Positions 1 to 7,676 of a stretch of 25,799 nt of DNA are shown here, piece by piece (within the stretch, counting starts at the first letter, position 1; each line of letters starts with the position of its first letter). A program made the translations under genes and the position numbers. The DNA is from Actinomycetota bacterium (lineage in GTDB: Bacteria; Actinomycetota; Acidimicrobiia; Acidimicrobiales; Microtrichaceae): assembly GCA_005777415.1 (NCBI GenBank), contig SXMI01000270.1, positions 1 to 25,799 of the forward strand, given 5' to 3'. Under the pieces are notes generated by a model. It was not told the DNA's origin. It saw nothing but the letters and a program-made list of their open reading frames with translations, and made no database searches.

Positions 1-65
1 ACCGCCTCGAGACCCTCGAGGACCTGGATGGCCTCAGCTCCGTACGAGGTTGAATCTGCGGTCAA
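1..65 (-). CDS. gyrB: DNA gyrase subunit B, N-terminal fragment
   Basis: Only the first 21 codons plus part of the next are inside the window; the gene runs off the left edge. The peptide reads MTADSTSYGAEAIQ followed by VLEGLEAV, the invariant opening of type II topoisomerase B subunits just before the ATPase domain. The start chosen is TTG at 65-63, because AGGAG sits six bases upstream in ideal Shine-Dalgarno position; an in-frame GTG at 86-84 lacks such a site. GyrB supplies the ATPase and part of the DNA gate for negative supercoiling. Position after dnaN, recF and a DUF721 gene on the same strand is the usual actinobacterial order. Confidence 0.9.
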   Translation of the reverse strand, partial: MTADSTSYGAEAIQVLEGLEA

Positions 66-91
66 GCGACGCTCCTGTGGCCCCACCTGCT

Positions 92-111
92 TGTGGAAAC
101 CCTGTGGAAAA
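92..111 (-). promoter_or_regulatory. Two DnaA-box-like 9-mers in the gyrB leader
   Basis: TGTGGAAAC (92-100) and TGTGGAAAA (103-111) are spaced 11 bp apart, one helical turn. They differ from the actinobacterial DnaA box TGTGGACAA at two and one positions. They lie between the candidate gyrB -10 and the gyrB start, so binding could link gyrase expression to DnaA, or they may be outlying origin sites. The binding role is inferred. Confidence 0.4.
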
Positions 112-142
112 CCAGCGGACGGGTCCGTCCCGGCGACCCGCC

Positions 143-148
143 ACCCTA
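143..148 (-). promoter_or_regulatory. Candidate gyrB -10 element
   Basis: TAGGGT on the minus strand fits the TAnnnT -10 pattern and would start transcription near 136, giving a leader of about 70 bases. No convincing -35 is visible at 16-19 bp. The 159-bp gap before gyrB, unlike the close packing of the other genes in this block, argues that gyrB has its own promoter. Confidence 0.35.
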
Positions 149-224
149 GCACCGGGGACACCCGTTCCCGTGCCAGTTCGACCGGGTCCTCGGGCCCGTT
201 CCGGAGCCCGGCCCAGGGTCGGGT

Positions 225-566
225 TCAGCTGCCTGCGGCCTGGGGCGGGAGGACCCGGACATCCACCGTGTGGACGAGGTCCGGATCGCCGCAGAGGTCA
301 CCGATGGCGGCACACAGGTCGCGGGCCTGCCACCGGAGCTGCTCGCCCACCGCCGGCACCGACGTCGAGACGACCAGCCGACCATCACGCAGGGTCTCGA
401 CCGAACACGACCGAGCGAGACGGGCCCCGACCAGTTGCGACCAGTGCTCGCGGACGGTCTCGAACGAGTCCGGCCGCGCCAGACCCAGCGCCAGACGGAC
501 CCGCTCCAGGGACTCACCGACGGTCCGCGCGGGTCGACGACCGGTCGGGAGTGGTTCGATCGCCAT
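225..566 (-). CDS. DUF721 / DciA-like protein
   Basis: A 113-residue protein of the DUF721 family, which stands between recF and gyrB in most Actinobacteria. The family signature is visible as ETVREHWSQLVG followed by LARSCSVETLRDGRLVVST and a C-terminal AVGEQLRWQARDL segment, the KH-like fold shared with DciA. DciA loads or recruits the replicative helicase DnaB in bacteria lacking DnaC/DnaI; that role is known for DciA proteins and is inferred here. The gene begins ten bases after the recF stop and is probably co-transcribed with dnaN-recF. A small basic protein without membrane segments. Confidence 0.82.
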   Translation of the reverse strand: MAIEPLPTGRRPARTVGESLERVRLALGLARPDSFETVREHWSQLVGARLARSCSVETLRDGRLVVSTSVPAVGEQLRWQARDLCAAIGDLCGDPDLVHTVDVRVLPPQAAGS

Positions 567-575
567 CCTCGGACG

Positions 576-1679
576 CTACCGCTGGGCCACGACGGGCACG
601 CCGTCGACGATGCGGACGACGCCGTCGGCCACCACTCCCGGGGGTGCACCGGTGGCCGACGTGATGAACGTCTGACCGGCCGGCAGCACGTCGACCAGCG
701 CCGCCGCACGGTCGTCGTCGAGTTCCGAGAACACGTCGTCCAGGATCAGCACCGGCGCGTCGTCCCGGACCCGGGTCACCATCTCGTGTCCGGCCAGACG
801 GAGCGCAAGGGCGAGACACCGCTGCTCCCCCTGCGATGCGTGCGTCCGGGCGGGCAACCCTCCCAGCGAGACCATCAGCTCGGCGCGATGTGGTCCGACC
901 GTTGTCACCCCTCGGCGGACGTCGTCCGGCCTGGCCGCCGCGAGGGCGTCGAGCAGGCCGACCCCGGGGCTCCACCCGCTGCTCAGCTCGAGGCCCACCA
1001 TGGCGCGGGGCGACGTCTCGGGCAGCCCGGCCAGGCGGGCATACAGGTTGCTCACGAACGGCAGCAGCCGTCCGACCACCTCGCAACGCCGGTCGTGGAG
1101 ATCCGATCCCGCCGCTGACGCCTTGGTGTCCCAGACGTCGAGGGTCAGGGCCGCTCCGTCGTCGAGTCGGCCGTGAGCCTGCTTGAGCAGCGAGTTGCGC
1201 TGTCGGAGCGACCGGTCCCAGTCCGACAGGATCTGTTCGTCGATCGGCCGGAGCTGCACCACCAGGTCGTCGAGGAACTCCCTCCGGACCGCCGGCCCGG
1301 CCTTGACCAGATCCAGATCGTCCGGCCCGAAGATGGTGACCTGCAACGTCTCGAGCAGCTCCCGGCGTCGTTGCAGCCGCTGGCGATTGACCTGCATGCG
1401 GACCCGCCCGCGTTCGGGCACGTCGATCTCCACCAGTTGGCGGCGGCCCCGGACATCCACCTCGGCCCGAACCGTGGCCCCATCCGATCCCGCAGCGATG
1501 AGGACCTCGTTGGGGACGCCCCGGAACGAACCCGCCGTCGAGAGGAACCCCACGGACTCCACCAGGTTCGTCTTGCCCGACCCGTTGGGCCCCACCACGA
1601 GGTTGACCCCCGGAGACCACTCCAGGTCCACCTCGCGATGGGACCTGAAGTTCCGCAACCAGAGTCGGTGCAACTCCAC
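576..1679 (-). CDS. recF: DNA replication and repair protein RecF
   Basis: A 367-residue SMC-like ATPase that, with RecO and RecR, loads RecA at single-strand gaps. Walker A is GPNGSGKT at residues 30-37, the ABC-type signature SQGEQRCLA is at about 282-290, and Walker B LILDDVFSELD is at about 311-321. The conserved GPHR is at 262-265. The length is normal for the family. The start is GTG at 1679, giving MELHRLWLRNFRSH, the standard RecF opening; it lies 15 bases after the dnaN stop and no strong Shine-Dalgarno is seen, so translation may depend on dnaN. Confidence 0.96.
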   Translation of the reverse strand: MELHRLWLRNFRSHREVDLEWSPGVNLVVGPNGSGKTNLVESVGFLSTAGSFRGVPNEVLIAAGSDGATVRAEVDVRGRRQLVEIDVPERGRVRMQVNRQRLQRRRELLETLQVTIFGPDDLDLVKAGPAVRREFLDDLVVQLRPIDEQILSDWDRSLRQRNSLLKQAHGRLDDGAALTLDVWDTKASAAGSDLHDRRCEVVGRLLPFVSNLYARLAGLPETSPRAMVGLELSSGWSPGVGLLDALAAARPDDVRRGVTTVGPHRAELMVSLGGLPARTHASQGEQRCLALALRLAGHEMVTRVRDDAPVLILDDVFSELDDDRAAALVDVLPAGQTFITSATGAPPGVVADGVVRIVDGVPVVAQR

Positions 1680-1694
1680 CGAGGCGGCCGACGA

Positions 1695-2786
1695 TCAGGA
1701 CACGCGGACGGGCATCAGGAGGTAGAGGAAATCCTCCGAGCCGACCGGCCGCAGGACCGCCGGCTTCTGCGGATCACGGGTCTGCAGGACCACCTCGTCG
1801 GAACCGGCGACCTCGAGCCCGTCCATCAGGTACTCGGGGTTGAACGCCACGACCAGGCTCTCCCCGCTGTACGTGGCGTCGACCTCTTCGTTGGCCTCGC
1901 CGTCCTCGGCGTTCTTCGCCGTCAGCATCAGCCCGTTCTCGGTCATCGAGAGGTGGATGGGGCTGTTGTTCCGGGCCATCAGGCGAACCCGGCGGATCGC
2001 GTCCTGCAGGACCTGGCGGTCGACCAACAACTCGTTGGGCATCTCCCCGGGGATCAGCTTGTCGTAGTCGGGGAACTCGTCCTTGATGAGCCAGGACGCC
2101 AGGTGGAAGCCCCCCACCCGGAACGACACCTGGTTGTCGGCCAGCACGACCTCGACCTCGTCATCGGACTCCAACGAGCGAGCCAGTTCCTGGAGGGCCC
2201 GCGACGGCACGTTCACCCGTTGGCCCTCTGCCAGCACGGTCGTGCCGGGGAACTCCCGGAACGCCAACCGGTAGGAGTCGGTGGACACCATCCGGAGTCC
2301 ACCGGCCTCGGCCGCCAGCAGGACACCGGTGAGCACCCTCCGGGACTCATCGGTCGATGCCGCACCGACGACCTGCCGCAGTCCGTCGGCGAACTGCGCT
2401 CCCGACACCATGACCCGTTCCCCCTCGAGCTCGGGCGGGGACGGGAACTCGTCGTGGGGAATCGAGTGGAGCGTGAACTCCGAGCGACCGCCGCTGATCC
2501 TGGAGCGTTCGGGTGTGGTCTCGACCTCCACCGCGCCGGGCTCCAGGTTGCGGACGATGTCGGTGACCAGCTTGGCCGGGAGCACGGCGATGCCGTCGTC
2601 GGAGCCGGCGACGTCGAGATCGATCGTCACGGTGAGCTCGAGGTCGGAACCGGTCACGCGCAGTCGGTCACCGCGCAGCTCGAAGCGAAGTCCTGACAAC
2701 ACCCGGAGCTGAGCCTTCGGACTCGACGCCCGGCCGGCGGCGGCCAACGCCTCCACCAGAACGTCTCGTTCGCAGCGGAACTTCAC
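1695..2786 (-). CDS. dnaN: DNA polymerase III beta sliding clamp
   Basis: The clamp that tethers the replicative polymerase to DNA. The protein is 363 residues from GTG at 2786, giving MKFRCERDVLVEALAAAGR, the typical DnaN start; the open frame extends farther upstream but that part is intergenic-like and carries DnaA-box sequences. A purine-rich GGAAAG lies about nine bases before the GTG. The three-domain clamp pattern is complete and ends in YLLMPVRVS, the usual C-terminus. It is followed at close spacing by recF and the DUF721 gene. Confidence 0.96.
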   Translation of the reverse strand: MKFRCERDVLVEALAAAGRASSPKAQLRVLSGLRFELRGDRLRVTGSDLELTVTIDLDVAGSDDGIAVLPAKLVTDIVRNLEPGAVEVETTPERSRISGGRSEFTLHSIPHDEFPSPPELEGERVMVSGAQFADGLRQVVGAASTDESRRVLTGVLLAAEAGGLRMVSTDSYRLAFREFPGTTVLAEGQRVNVPSRALQELARSLESDDEVEVVLADNQVSFRVGGFHLASWLIKDEFPDYDKLIPGEMPNELLVDRQVLQDAIRRVRLMARNNSPIHLSMTENGLMLTAKNAEDGEANEEVDATYSGESLVVAFNPEYLMDGLEVAGSDEVVLQTRDPQKPAVLRPVGSEDFLYLLMPVRVS

Positions 2787-3047
2787 CTGGGCTCGCTTTC
2801 CCCACGACTGGTGCTGATGTGGTGTGTCACGGGTGGTCGTAGTTGTAGTGCTTGTGGATTGTGGGAAACCTAGCGCAGCCCTGTACCGGCACGGTCCGTG
2901 GGTGCACAGGCTGTCCGCAGCGTCCACAGCTCGGTGGTGCCGGTCGCCGGTGGGCTGTGGAACCGCACCGGACCAGCCCGGCTTCTCCACACGACGTCCT
3001 GATCGCGACCATGCTCCCTTCCCCATCGCGATCCCTCTCCCACGGGA
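2787..3047. other. dnaN-dnaA intergenic region with degenerate DnaA boxes
   Basis: This 261-bp gap is where actinobacterial oriC usually lies. DnaA-box-like 9-mers are TTCTCCACA at 2983-2991 (one mismatch to TTGTCCACA), GCGTCCACA at 2920-2928, TGTGGATTG at 2853-2861 and weaker ones at 2860-2868 and 2956-2964. A candidate dnaN -10, TAGGTT, is at 2872-2867 on the minus strand. There is no obvious long A+T-rich unwinding element. The gap may be oriC or one half of a split origin; the boxes on the other side of dnaA are better. Confidence 0.55.
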
Positions 3048-4439
3048 TCAACTGGTTGCGAGGATCGTCTGGATGAGGCTGGTCACGTCCTCGTAGGTCT
3101 TGTGCTTGTCCTTCATCCGGGTCGAGACCTTCTCGTAGGCATGGATCACGGTCGTGTGGTCCCGGCCCCCGAACTCCTTGGCGATCTGGGGGTAGGACAG
3201 ATCCGTCATCTCCCGGCAGACGTACATGCCGATCTGTCGGGCGTGGACCAGGTCGCGGGTTCGGCTCTTGGAGGTGAGCTGTTCCACGGTGAGTCCGAAC
3301 ATCGAGGCGGTCTCGTTCAGGATGAGTCCGGGAGTGACCTTGCGTGGCTTGGTCGACGCGATCGTGTCGGCGAGGATCTCGCGGGCCAGCTCGACGGTCA
3401 GCTCGGTGTCGTTCAACGTGGCGAAGGCGTTGACCCGGATGAGAGCGCCCTCGAGTTCCCGGATGTTGTAGGTGATGTTCGTGGCGATGAAGTCCAGCAC
3501 CTCGGGCGGTGCGGTGGATCCCGATTGCTCACCCTTCTTCTGGAGAATGGCGAGCCGGGTCTCGAAGTCAGGGGGCTGGATGTCGGTGATCAGGCCCCAC
3601 TTGAATCGGCTGCGGAGACGATCCTCGAGTGTGGCGATGGCATCCGGCGGACGATCCGATGACAGGACGATCTGTCGTTGGTCCCCATGGAGCGTGTTGA
3701 AGGTGTGGAAGAACGACTCCTGGAGCTGCTCCTTGCCCTCGATGAACTGGATGTCGTCGACCAGCAGGACATCGATTTCCCGGTAGCGCTGTTTGAACTC
3801 CTGTTGAGTGTTGTTCCGGATCGCCACGAGGAACTCGTTGAGCAGCGTCTCGGTGGAGATGTACCGGATCACGTAACCGGGGTAGTTCTGGCGGATGTAG
3901 TGGGCGATGGCCTGCAGCAGGTGGGTCTTGCCGAGGCCGGCCTGGCCGTAGATGAACAGCGGGTTGTAGCTCCGCGCCGGCGTCTCGGCGACCGAGAGCG
4001 CGGCGGCGTGGGCGAAACGGTTGGACGGTCCGGTGACGAAGCTGTCGAAGGTGAGTTGGTTGTTCGGGAGGTTCTTGTTGCCGCCGCCGGCGATGATCTG
4101 ATCGACCTGGTTCGCCTCGCTGGTCGTTGCGTCGTTGGTGGACGACATCTCGCTGTCGAGTTCCACGGAGTCGTGGGCAGCATCCTCGATCTCGACCTCG
4201 ACGACGACCTGGATCTCGGGGTGTCCCTGGTCCTCGAGTGCGTCCTCGATCAGTCCGGCGAACTTCCGCTCGATCCGACTTCTGGCGACCTGACTGGGGA
4301 CCGTGATGGTCAGGGTGTCATCGACGAGCCCGTCGACCCGGACATCCTCGAACAGCGACCTCCAGGTTCCGGGTTGCAACTGGGCGCTGAGCACGCTGGA
4401 GACGGCGCCCCAGATCTCCTCCGCCTCACTGTTCGGCAC
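3048..4439 (-). CDS. dnaA: Chromosomal replication initiator protein DnaA
   Basis: The AAA+ initiator that binds DnaA boxes and melts oriC. It is 463 residues from GTG at 4439, chosen because GAGGAGG stands eight bases upstream and MPNSEAEEIWGAVSSVL matches domain I of other DnaA proteins. An acidic, low-complexity domain II spans about 80-125. Walker A GQAGLGKT is at 165-172, Walker B LLVDDIQ at 225-231, and the domain IV DNA-binding signature GGRDHTT at 424-430. The open frame upstream of the GTG overlaps DnaA boxes and is not coding. It is divergent from rpmH across a 421-bp gap. Confidence 0.97.
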   Translation of the reverse strand: MPNSEAEEIWGAVSSVLSAQLQPGTWRSLFEDVRVDGLVDDTLTITVPSQVARSRIERKFAGLIEDALEDQGHPEIQVVVEVEIEDAAHDSVELDSEMSSTNDATTSEANQVDQIIAGGGNKNLPNNQLTFDSFVTGPSNRFAHAAALSVAETPARSYNPLFIYGQAGLGKTHLLQAIAHYIRQNYPGYVIRYISTETLLNEFLVAIRNNTQQEFKQRYREIDVLLVDDIQFIEGKEQLQESFFHTFNTLHGDQRQIVLSSDRPPDAIATLEDRLRSRFKWGLITDIQPPDFETRLAILQKKGEQSGSTAPPEVLDFIATNITYNIRELEGALIRVNAFATLNDTELTVELAREILADTIASTKPRKVTPGLILNETASMFGLTVEQLTSKSRTRDLVHARQIGMYVCREMTDLSYPQIAKEFGGRDHTTVIHAYEKVSTRMKDKHKTYEDVTSLIQTILATS

Positions 4440-4456
4440 GTTCGACCCCTCCTCAT

Positions 4457-4518
4457 TCGTCCACAGGATGTTCCACAGTTGTGGACAGGTCGACTTGGAC
4501 GTCCGTCGCTGTGGATAA
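4457..4518. promoter_or_regulatory. DnaA-box cluster upstream of dnaA
   Basis: Four boxes lie in 62 bp: TCGTCCACA (4457-4465, one mismatch), TGTTCCACA (4469-4477), TGTGGACAG (4480-4488, one mismatch to TGTGGACAA) and TGTGGATAA (4510-4518, a perfect reverse of TTATCCACA). A further ATGTCCACA is at 4653-4661. The cluster overlaps the dnaA leader just upstream of its ribosome binding site, so it could serve both origin function and autorepression of dnaA. Confidence 0.75.
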
Positions 4519-4554
4519 CCCGTTTCCACCCTGATTTGACGCGGGTTTCGACGA

Positions 4555-4583
4555 AACCTAACGGCGATCGTCGCCGCTCGCAA
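4555..4583 (-). promoter_or_regulatory. Candidate dnaA promoter
   Basis: On the minus strand TTGCGA (4583-4578) and TAGGTT (4560-4555) are separated by 17 bp, a good housekeeping-sigma layout. Transcription would start near 4548, leaving a leader of about 110 bases that contains the DnaA-box cluster, which suits autoregulation. Predicted from sequence only. Confidence 0.5.
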
Positions 4584-4736
4584 ACCCGAATGTCGCACAG
4601 GTCACATCACTATGGGTGGTAGTATTTCCACTTCGCGTGGCTGATCACCACGATGTCCACAACGCTGTCGGCGACATCGTGGCGCAGGCGATCCAGTCGG
4701 CGAGCTCGTGGACTGGCGTCGTGGTCGGGCTGGACC

Positions 4737-4742
4737 TATCAT
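4737..4742 (+). promoter_or_regulatory. Candidate rpmH operon -10 element
   Basis: TATCAT is close to the TATAAT consensus and sits about 120 bases before rpmH. The -35 region is weak. It is the best plus-strand -10 in the gap and would drive rpmH-rnpA-yidD-yidC; TAGTAT at 4620-4625 is an alternative. Confidence 0.35.
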
Positions 4743-4860
4743 CTCGCCGCTCGTTGTCGGTCACCGATCCTGCTGACCAGGCCGGCGTTCGAGCGACCGG
4801 ACCACGGCGGCCAGCCCAGCCTGTGGCACGTCGTCCGGCACCACCGAAGCGGAGACTGTC

Positions 4861-4995
4861 GTGAAGCGTACCTACCAGCCGAACAAGCGTCGTCGAGCCC
4901 GCAAGCACGGGTTCCGGCACCGAATGTCCACCCGCGCCGGTCGAGCGATCCTCAAGAACCGGCGCCGCAAGGGGCGGCACCGTCTGTCGGCTTGA
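4861..4995 (+). CDS. rpmH: 50S ribosomal protein bL34
   Basis: A 44-residue, extremely basic protein beginning MKRTYQPNKRRRARKHGF and containing FRHRMSTRAGRAIL, the bL34 signature. It is a small protein of the large ribosomal subunit. The start is GTG at 4861 with GGAG six bases upstream. Its last codons overlap the rnpA start (TTGA), the standard rpmH-rnpA arrangement next to dnaA. Confidence 0.95.
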   Translation: MKRTYQPNKRRRARKHGFRHRMSTRAGRAILKNRRRKGRHRLSA

Positions 4996-5339
4996 TCGAC
5001 CGGATCACGTCTCGTGCGACGTTCCGCTCGTTCAGTCGATCCCGTGACCGGGTGGGAACGCCCTGGTTCACCGTCATCCGGTCGTCCGGCCCGCCCGACC
5101 CACCGGCCTTGGGCGCCGGCCTGGCGTTCGCGATACCTCGACGCGTCGGGACGGCGGTCCAGCGGAACCGGCTGCGTCGTCGTCTCCGTTCTGCAGCTCG
5201 GGACCGGTACCTCGACCGTGGCGGCCCGAGCGGTTGGTTCCTCGTCGTGGTCCGGCCGGGAGCCGAAGCAGCGAGTTATGCCGATCTCGCCGGGGCGCTG
5301 GACACCGCCCTCGATAGCTTTGGCCGGATTGATCGATGA
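4992..5339 (+). CDS. rnpA: Ribonuclease P protein component
   Basis: The protein cofactor of RNase P, which helps the catalytic RNA mature tRNA 5' ends. The start is most likely TTG at 4992-4994, overlapping the rpmH stop (TTGA) and giving 115 residues from MIDRITSRATFRSFSRSRDR. No free Shine-Dalgarno is visible, so translation is probably coupled to rpmH. The hallmark RNRLRRRLR motif that contacts the RNA follows VGTAVQ, and LAFAIPRRVGTA is the usual central beta strand. The RNase P RNA gene is not in this window. Confidence 0.92.
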   Translation: MIDRITSRATFRSFSRSRDRVGTPWFTVIRSSGPPDPPALGAGLAFAIPRRVGTAVQRNRLRRRLRSAARDRYLDRGGPSGWFLVVVRPGAEAASYADLAGALDTALDSFGRIDR

Positions 5340-5605
5340 CTGATAACTCATCGACATCGTCAATTGCTGCGAAGGTGCTGGTCGCTCCGATCCGGATGTA
5401 CCAGTACGCCTTCGCGGGCCGGATGTCGCCCTGTCGTCACGATCCGAGCTGCTCGGCCTATGCGGTCGAGGCGCTCCAGGTACACGGAGCGATCCGGGGG
5501 TCGTGGTTGGCGGTCAAGCGGATCGGTCGCTGTCACCCCTGGGGCACCCAGGGCTACGACCCCGTTCCTGACCCGGTTTCGCACGAACGAGAGCAGGTGG
5601 CCTGA
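5336..5605 (+). CDS. yidD: Membrane protein insertion efficiency factor YidD
   Basis: An 89-residue member of the YidD (haemolytic domain) family. The cysteine-containing core CRHDPSCSAYAVEALQVHG is followed by KRIGRCHPWGTQGYDPVP, the signature of the family. YidD is a small membrane-associated protein that improves YidC-dependent insertion in E. coli. The ATG overlaps the rnpA stop (ATGA) and its own stop overlaps the yidC start (TGATG), so expression is tightly coupled to both neighbours. Confidence 0.94.
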   Translation: MTDNSSTSSIAAKVLVAPIRMYQYAFAGRMSPCRHDPSCSAYAVEALQVHGAIRGSWLAVKRIGRCHPWGTQGYDPVPDPVSHEREQVA

Positions 5606-6693
5606 TGTTCGAAGGGTTCTTCGATCTCGTCGGATCGATCCTCAACTTCTTCTACACGTTGATCCCCAACTACGGGATCTCGATCATGTTGCTGACCGTC
5701 CTCGTGATGATCCTCATCACCCCGCTGACGGTGAAGAGCACCAAGTCGATGTTGCAGATGCAGCGGCTCCAACCGGAGATGAAGCGACTGCAGACCAAGT
5801 ACAAGGACGATCGGGAGAAGCTCAACGAAGAGCTCATGAAGTTCTACCGGGAGAACCAGATCAACCCCCTGGGGGGCTGTCTCCCGATCCTGGCGCAGAT
5901 GCCGGTGTTCATCATCATGTACCAGTTGCTCCGGGGACTGACCAACCGGGTCGGAGGCACGGGTAGCGGCGTCGGGCAGCTGGCCGGGGAGTTCCAACGC
6001 TCCCTCCCGTTGACCCCGTGGATCTACGAGGACCAGAACTTCCGGCCGCTCCACCTCAACCCGGGAACCGAGCTCTACGAGGCTCTCTCGAACACCAACG
6101 ACATGAACTTCCTGGGTATGGATCTGGCCCTCTCGGCCAGTCAGGCGCTGAAGGCGAGCCTGGTGATCGCCCTCCCCTACTTCTTCCTCCTGTTGGTGAT
6201 GCTGGTCACGGGCGTCTACCAGAACCGACAGCTCCAGGCCCGGAACAAGAGTGCGGCCACCAACCCCCAGCAGCAGATGATCATGAAGGTCATGCCGTTC
6301 TTCCTGCCGATCTTCTCGTTCGGGTTCCCTGCGGGTCTGGCCCTCTACTGGTGCACCCAGAACTTCTGTCGAATCGGAACCAACGCCTACATCACTCGAT
6401 CCGTGTACGGCTCCGACGACGATCGAGGCTCGACGGATCGCCCGGCCAAGCAGGTCGGGAAGGGTTCCGATGACGGCGGATCGGGGTCGGCGACCGACTC
6501 GAAGCCATCCAAGTCCAAGCCGGGGTCGAAGAACGGTTCCAAGAACGGAACGGCACCGGAGTCGACGAAGCCGAAGCCGAAATCGCCCCCGTCCTCCAAG
6601 CGGGTTCAGGGCGGTGGGTCTCGACCTGCCGGCCGGAAGTCGGGTTCGGGGAGTGGGCGTCGATCGGGTGAGCCGCGGAAGAGCGGGGAGTGA
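5605..6693 (+). CDS. yidC: Membrane protein insertase YidC/Oxa1
   Basis: A 362-residue insertase that places proteins into the cytoplasmic membrane alone or with SecYEG. Hydrophobic segments lie at about 17-40 (including GISIMLLTVLVMILITPLTV), 95-112 (PILAQMPVFIIMYQLL), 190-212 (ASLVIALPYFFLLLVMLVTG) and 230-255 (VMPFFLPIFSFGFPAGLAL). A charged hairpin with KPEM-like QPEMKRLQTKYKDDREKL follows the first. It lacks the large periplasmic domain of proteobacterial YidC. The last ~90 residues are a hydrophilic Lys/Ser/Gly/Pro tail that may bind ribosomes. It starts one base inside the yidD stop. Confidence 0.95.
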   Translation: MFEGFFDLVGSILNFFYTLIPNYGISIMLLTVLVMILITPLTVKSTKSMLQMQRLQPEMKRLQTKYKDDREKLNEELMKFYRENQINPLGGCLPILAQMPVFIIMYQLLRGLTNRVGGTGSGVGQLAGEFQRSLPLTPWIYEDQNFRPLHLNPGTELYEALSNTNDMNFLGMDLALSASQALKASLVIALPYFFLLLVMLVTGVYQNRQLQARNKSAATNPQQQMIMKVMPFFLPIFSFGFPAGLALYWCTQNFCRIGTNAYITRSVYGSDDDRGSTDRPAKQVGKGSDDGGSGSATDSKPSKSKPGSKNGSKNGTAPESTKPKPKSPPSSKRVQGGGSRPAGRKSGSGSGRRSGEPRKSGE

Positions 6694-6770
6694 ACGATCC
6701 CGCCGTCAGCGGGAGCGAGGACGACCCGGCGGAGCGAACTGCCGGGCCAGACGAGGAGTGAGGTAGCAGC

Positions 6771-7640
6771 GTGGAGTGGGTCGAAGTGACGGGCAAGTCC
6801 GTCGAGGAAGCACAGGAACTGGCGTTGGACGAGCTCGGGATCGACGAGGCCGATGCCGAGTTCGAGGTGCTGGAGACACCCAAGCAGGGCCTCTTCGGCC
6901 GGGTTCGGGGTGAGGCTCGGGTCCGGGCCCGGATCGCCCCCAAGGCACCCCGGCCCAAGCAGGAACGGCCCCGCCGGAAGAGCGAAGGTGGTCGGTCGAA
7001 GTCGCGATCGAACAAGTCCTCGGGCGGGGACCGATCCGGTTCGGCCCGGGAGTCGGGTTCCGACGATGCCGGAGCCGGTGGCTCCGGGTCGGCCTCTTCG
7101 GATCAGGGTGAACCGGCACAGGGCAGGGAACCGAAGCGACAGGCAGCACGATCGACCACGAAGGAGCGAGTCATGATGGAAGCGTCGGAACAGGAGTCGG
7201 TGGCGGTGGAGTTCTTCACCGGTCTCTCCGAGGCGATCGGTCTGGAGACCACCGTCACGGCGGAGCTCTCCGAGGACAACGTCCTCCAGATCGACATCGA
7301 TGGGAGCGAGGTCGGGCTGCTGATCGGTCCGGGACTTCAGACGCTCGATGCGCTCCAGGAGATCGCCCGCCACGTGGTTCAGCGTGAGGCCGACGACCGC
7401 GAGTACGGCAAGGTGCAGGTCGACGTGGCCGGCGTGCGGACGACGCGACGAGCAGCGCTCGAGGCGTTCGTCGTCACGACGGCGGAGCGGGCCCGCGATG
7501 AGGGCGTGACGATTCCGTTCGAGGTGATGTCGAGCAACGACCGCAAGATCGTGCACGACACGATCGCCGGACTCGATGGGGTCGAGTCGGCCTCGGAGGG
7601 CGAGGAGCCCCGTCGTCGCGTCGTCGTCCGACCAGCCTGA
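6771..7640 (+). CDS. jag: Jag / KhpB-like RNA-binding protein
   Basis: A 289-residue protein with the Jag architecture: an N-terminal Jag_N domain (about 1-50, with MEWVEVTGKSVEEAQELAL and a KQGLFGRVRGEARV end), a long Ser/Gly/Arg linker (about 60-135), a KH domain and a C-terminal R3H domain (SSNDRKIVHDTI followed by SEGEEPRRRVVV). It follows yidC in many Gram-positive genomes and is implicated in RNA binding and envelope control. The start is GTG at 6771. Oddity: the KH loop, normally GKRG in this family, reads GPGL before QTLDALQ, so the GxxG RNA-contact loop is degenerate. Confidence 0.88.
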   Translation: MEWVEVTGKSVEEAQELALDELGIDEADAEFEVLETPKQGLFGRVRGEARVRARIAPKAPRPKQERPRRKSEGGRSKSRSNKSSGGDRSGSARESGSDDAGAGGSGSASSDQGEPAQGREPKRQAARSTTKERVMMEASEQESVAVEFFTGLSEAIGLETTVTAELSEDNVLQIDIDGSEVGLLIGPGLQTLDALQEIARHVVQREADDREYGKVQVDVAGVRTTRRAALEAFVVTTAERARDEGVTIPFEVMSSNDRKIVHDTIAGLDGVESASEGEEPRRRVVVRPA

Positions 7641-7676
7641 TCAGCTCGAGGAGCAAGCCGGGCAGGTGGCTCGATC

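Larger units (their letters stand above)
4440..4860. other. dnaA-rpmH intergenic region, candidate oriC
   Basis: This is the longest gene-free stretch in the window (421 bp) and separates the divergent dnaA and rpmH units. It holds the best DnaA boxes of the window (clustered at 4457-4518, another at 4653-4661), a candidate dnaA promoter, a candidate rpmH promoter, and a relatively A+T-richer section around 4520-4640 that could unwind. Short open frames crossing it have no recognisable product and no suitable Shine-Dalgarno. Whether initiation occurs here, in the dnaN-dnaA gap or across both cannot be told from sequence. Confidence 0.6.

Noticed and set aside
4616..4864. Short plus-strand open frame in the dnaA-rpmH gap
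   Set aside because: It spans DnaA boxes and the rpmH promoter, has no Shine-Dalgarno and no recognisable product.
7370..7377. CCACGTGG core inside jag, as a third parS
   Set aside because: Only the 8-bp core is palindromic; the flanking bases do not match TGTTCCACGTGGAACA.
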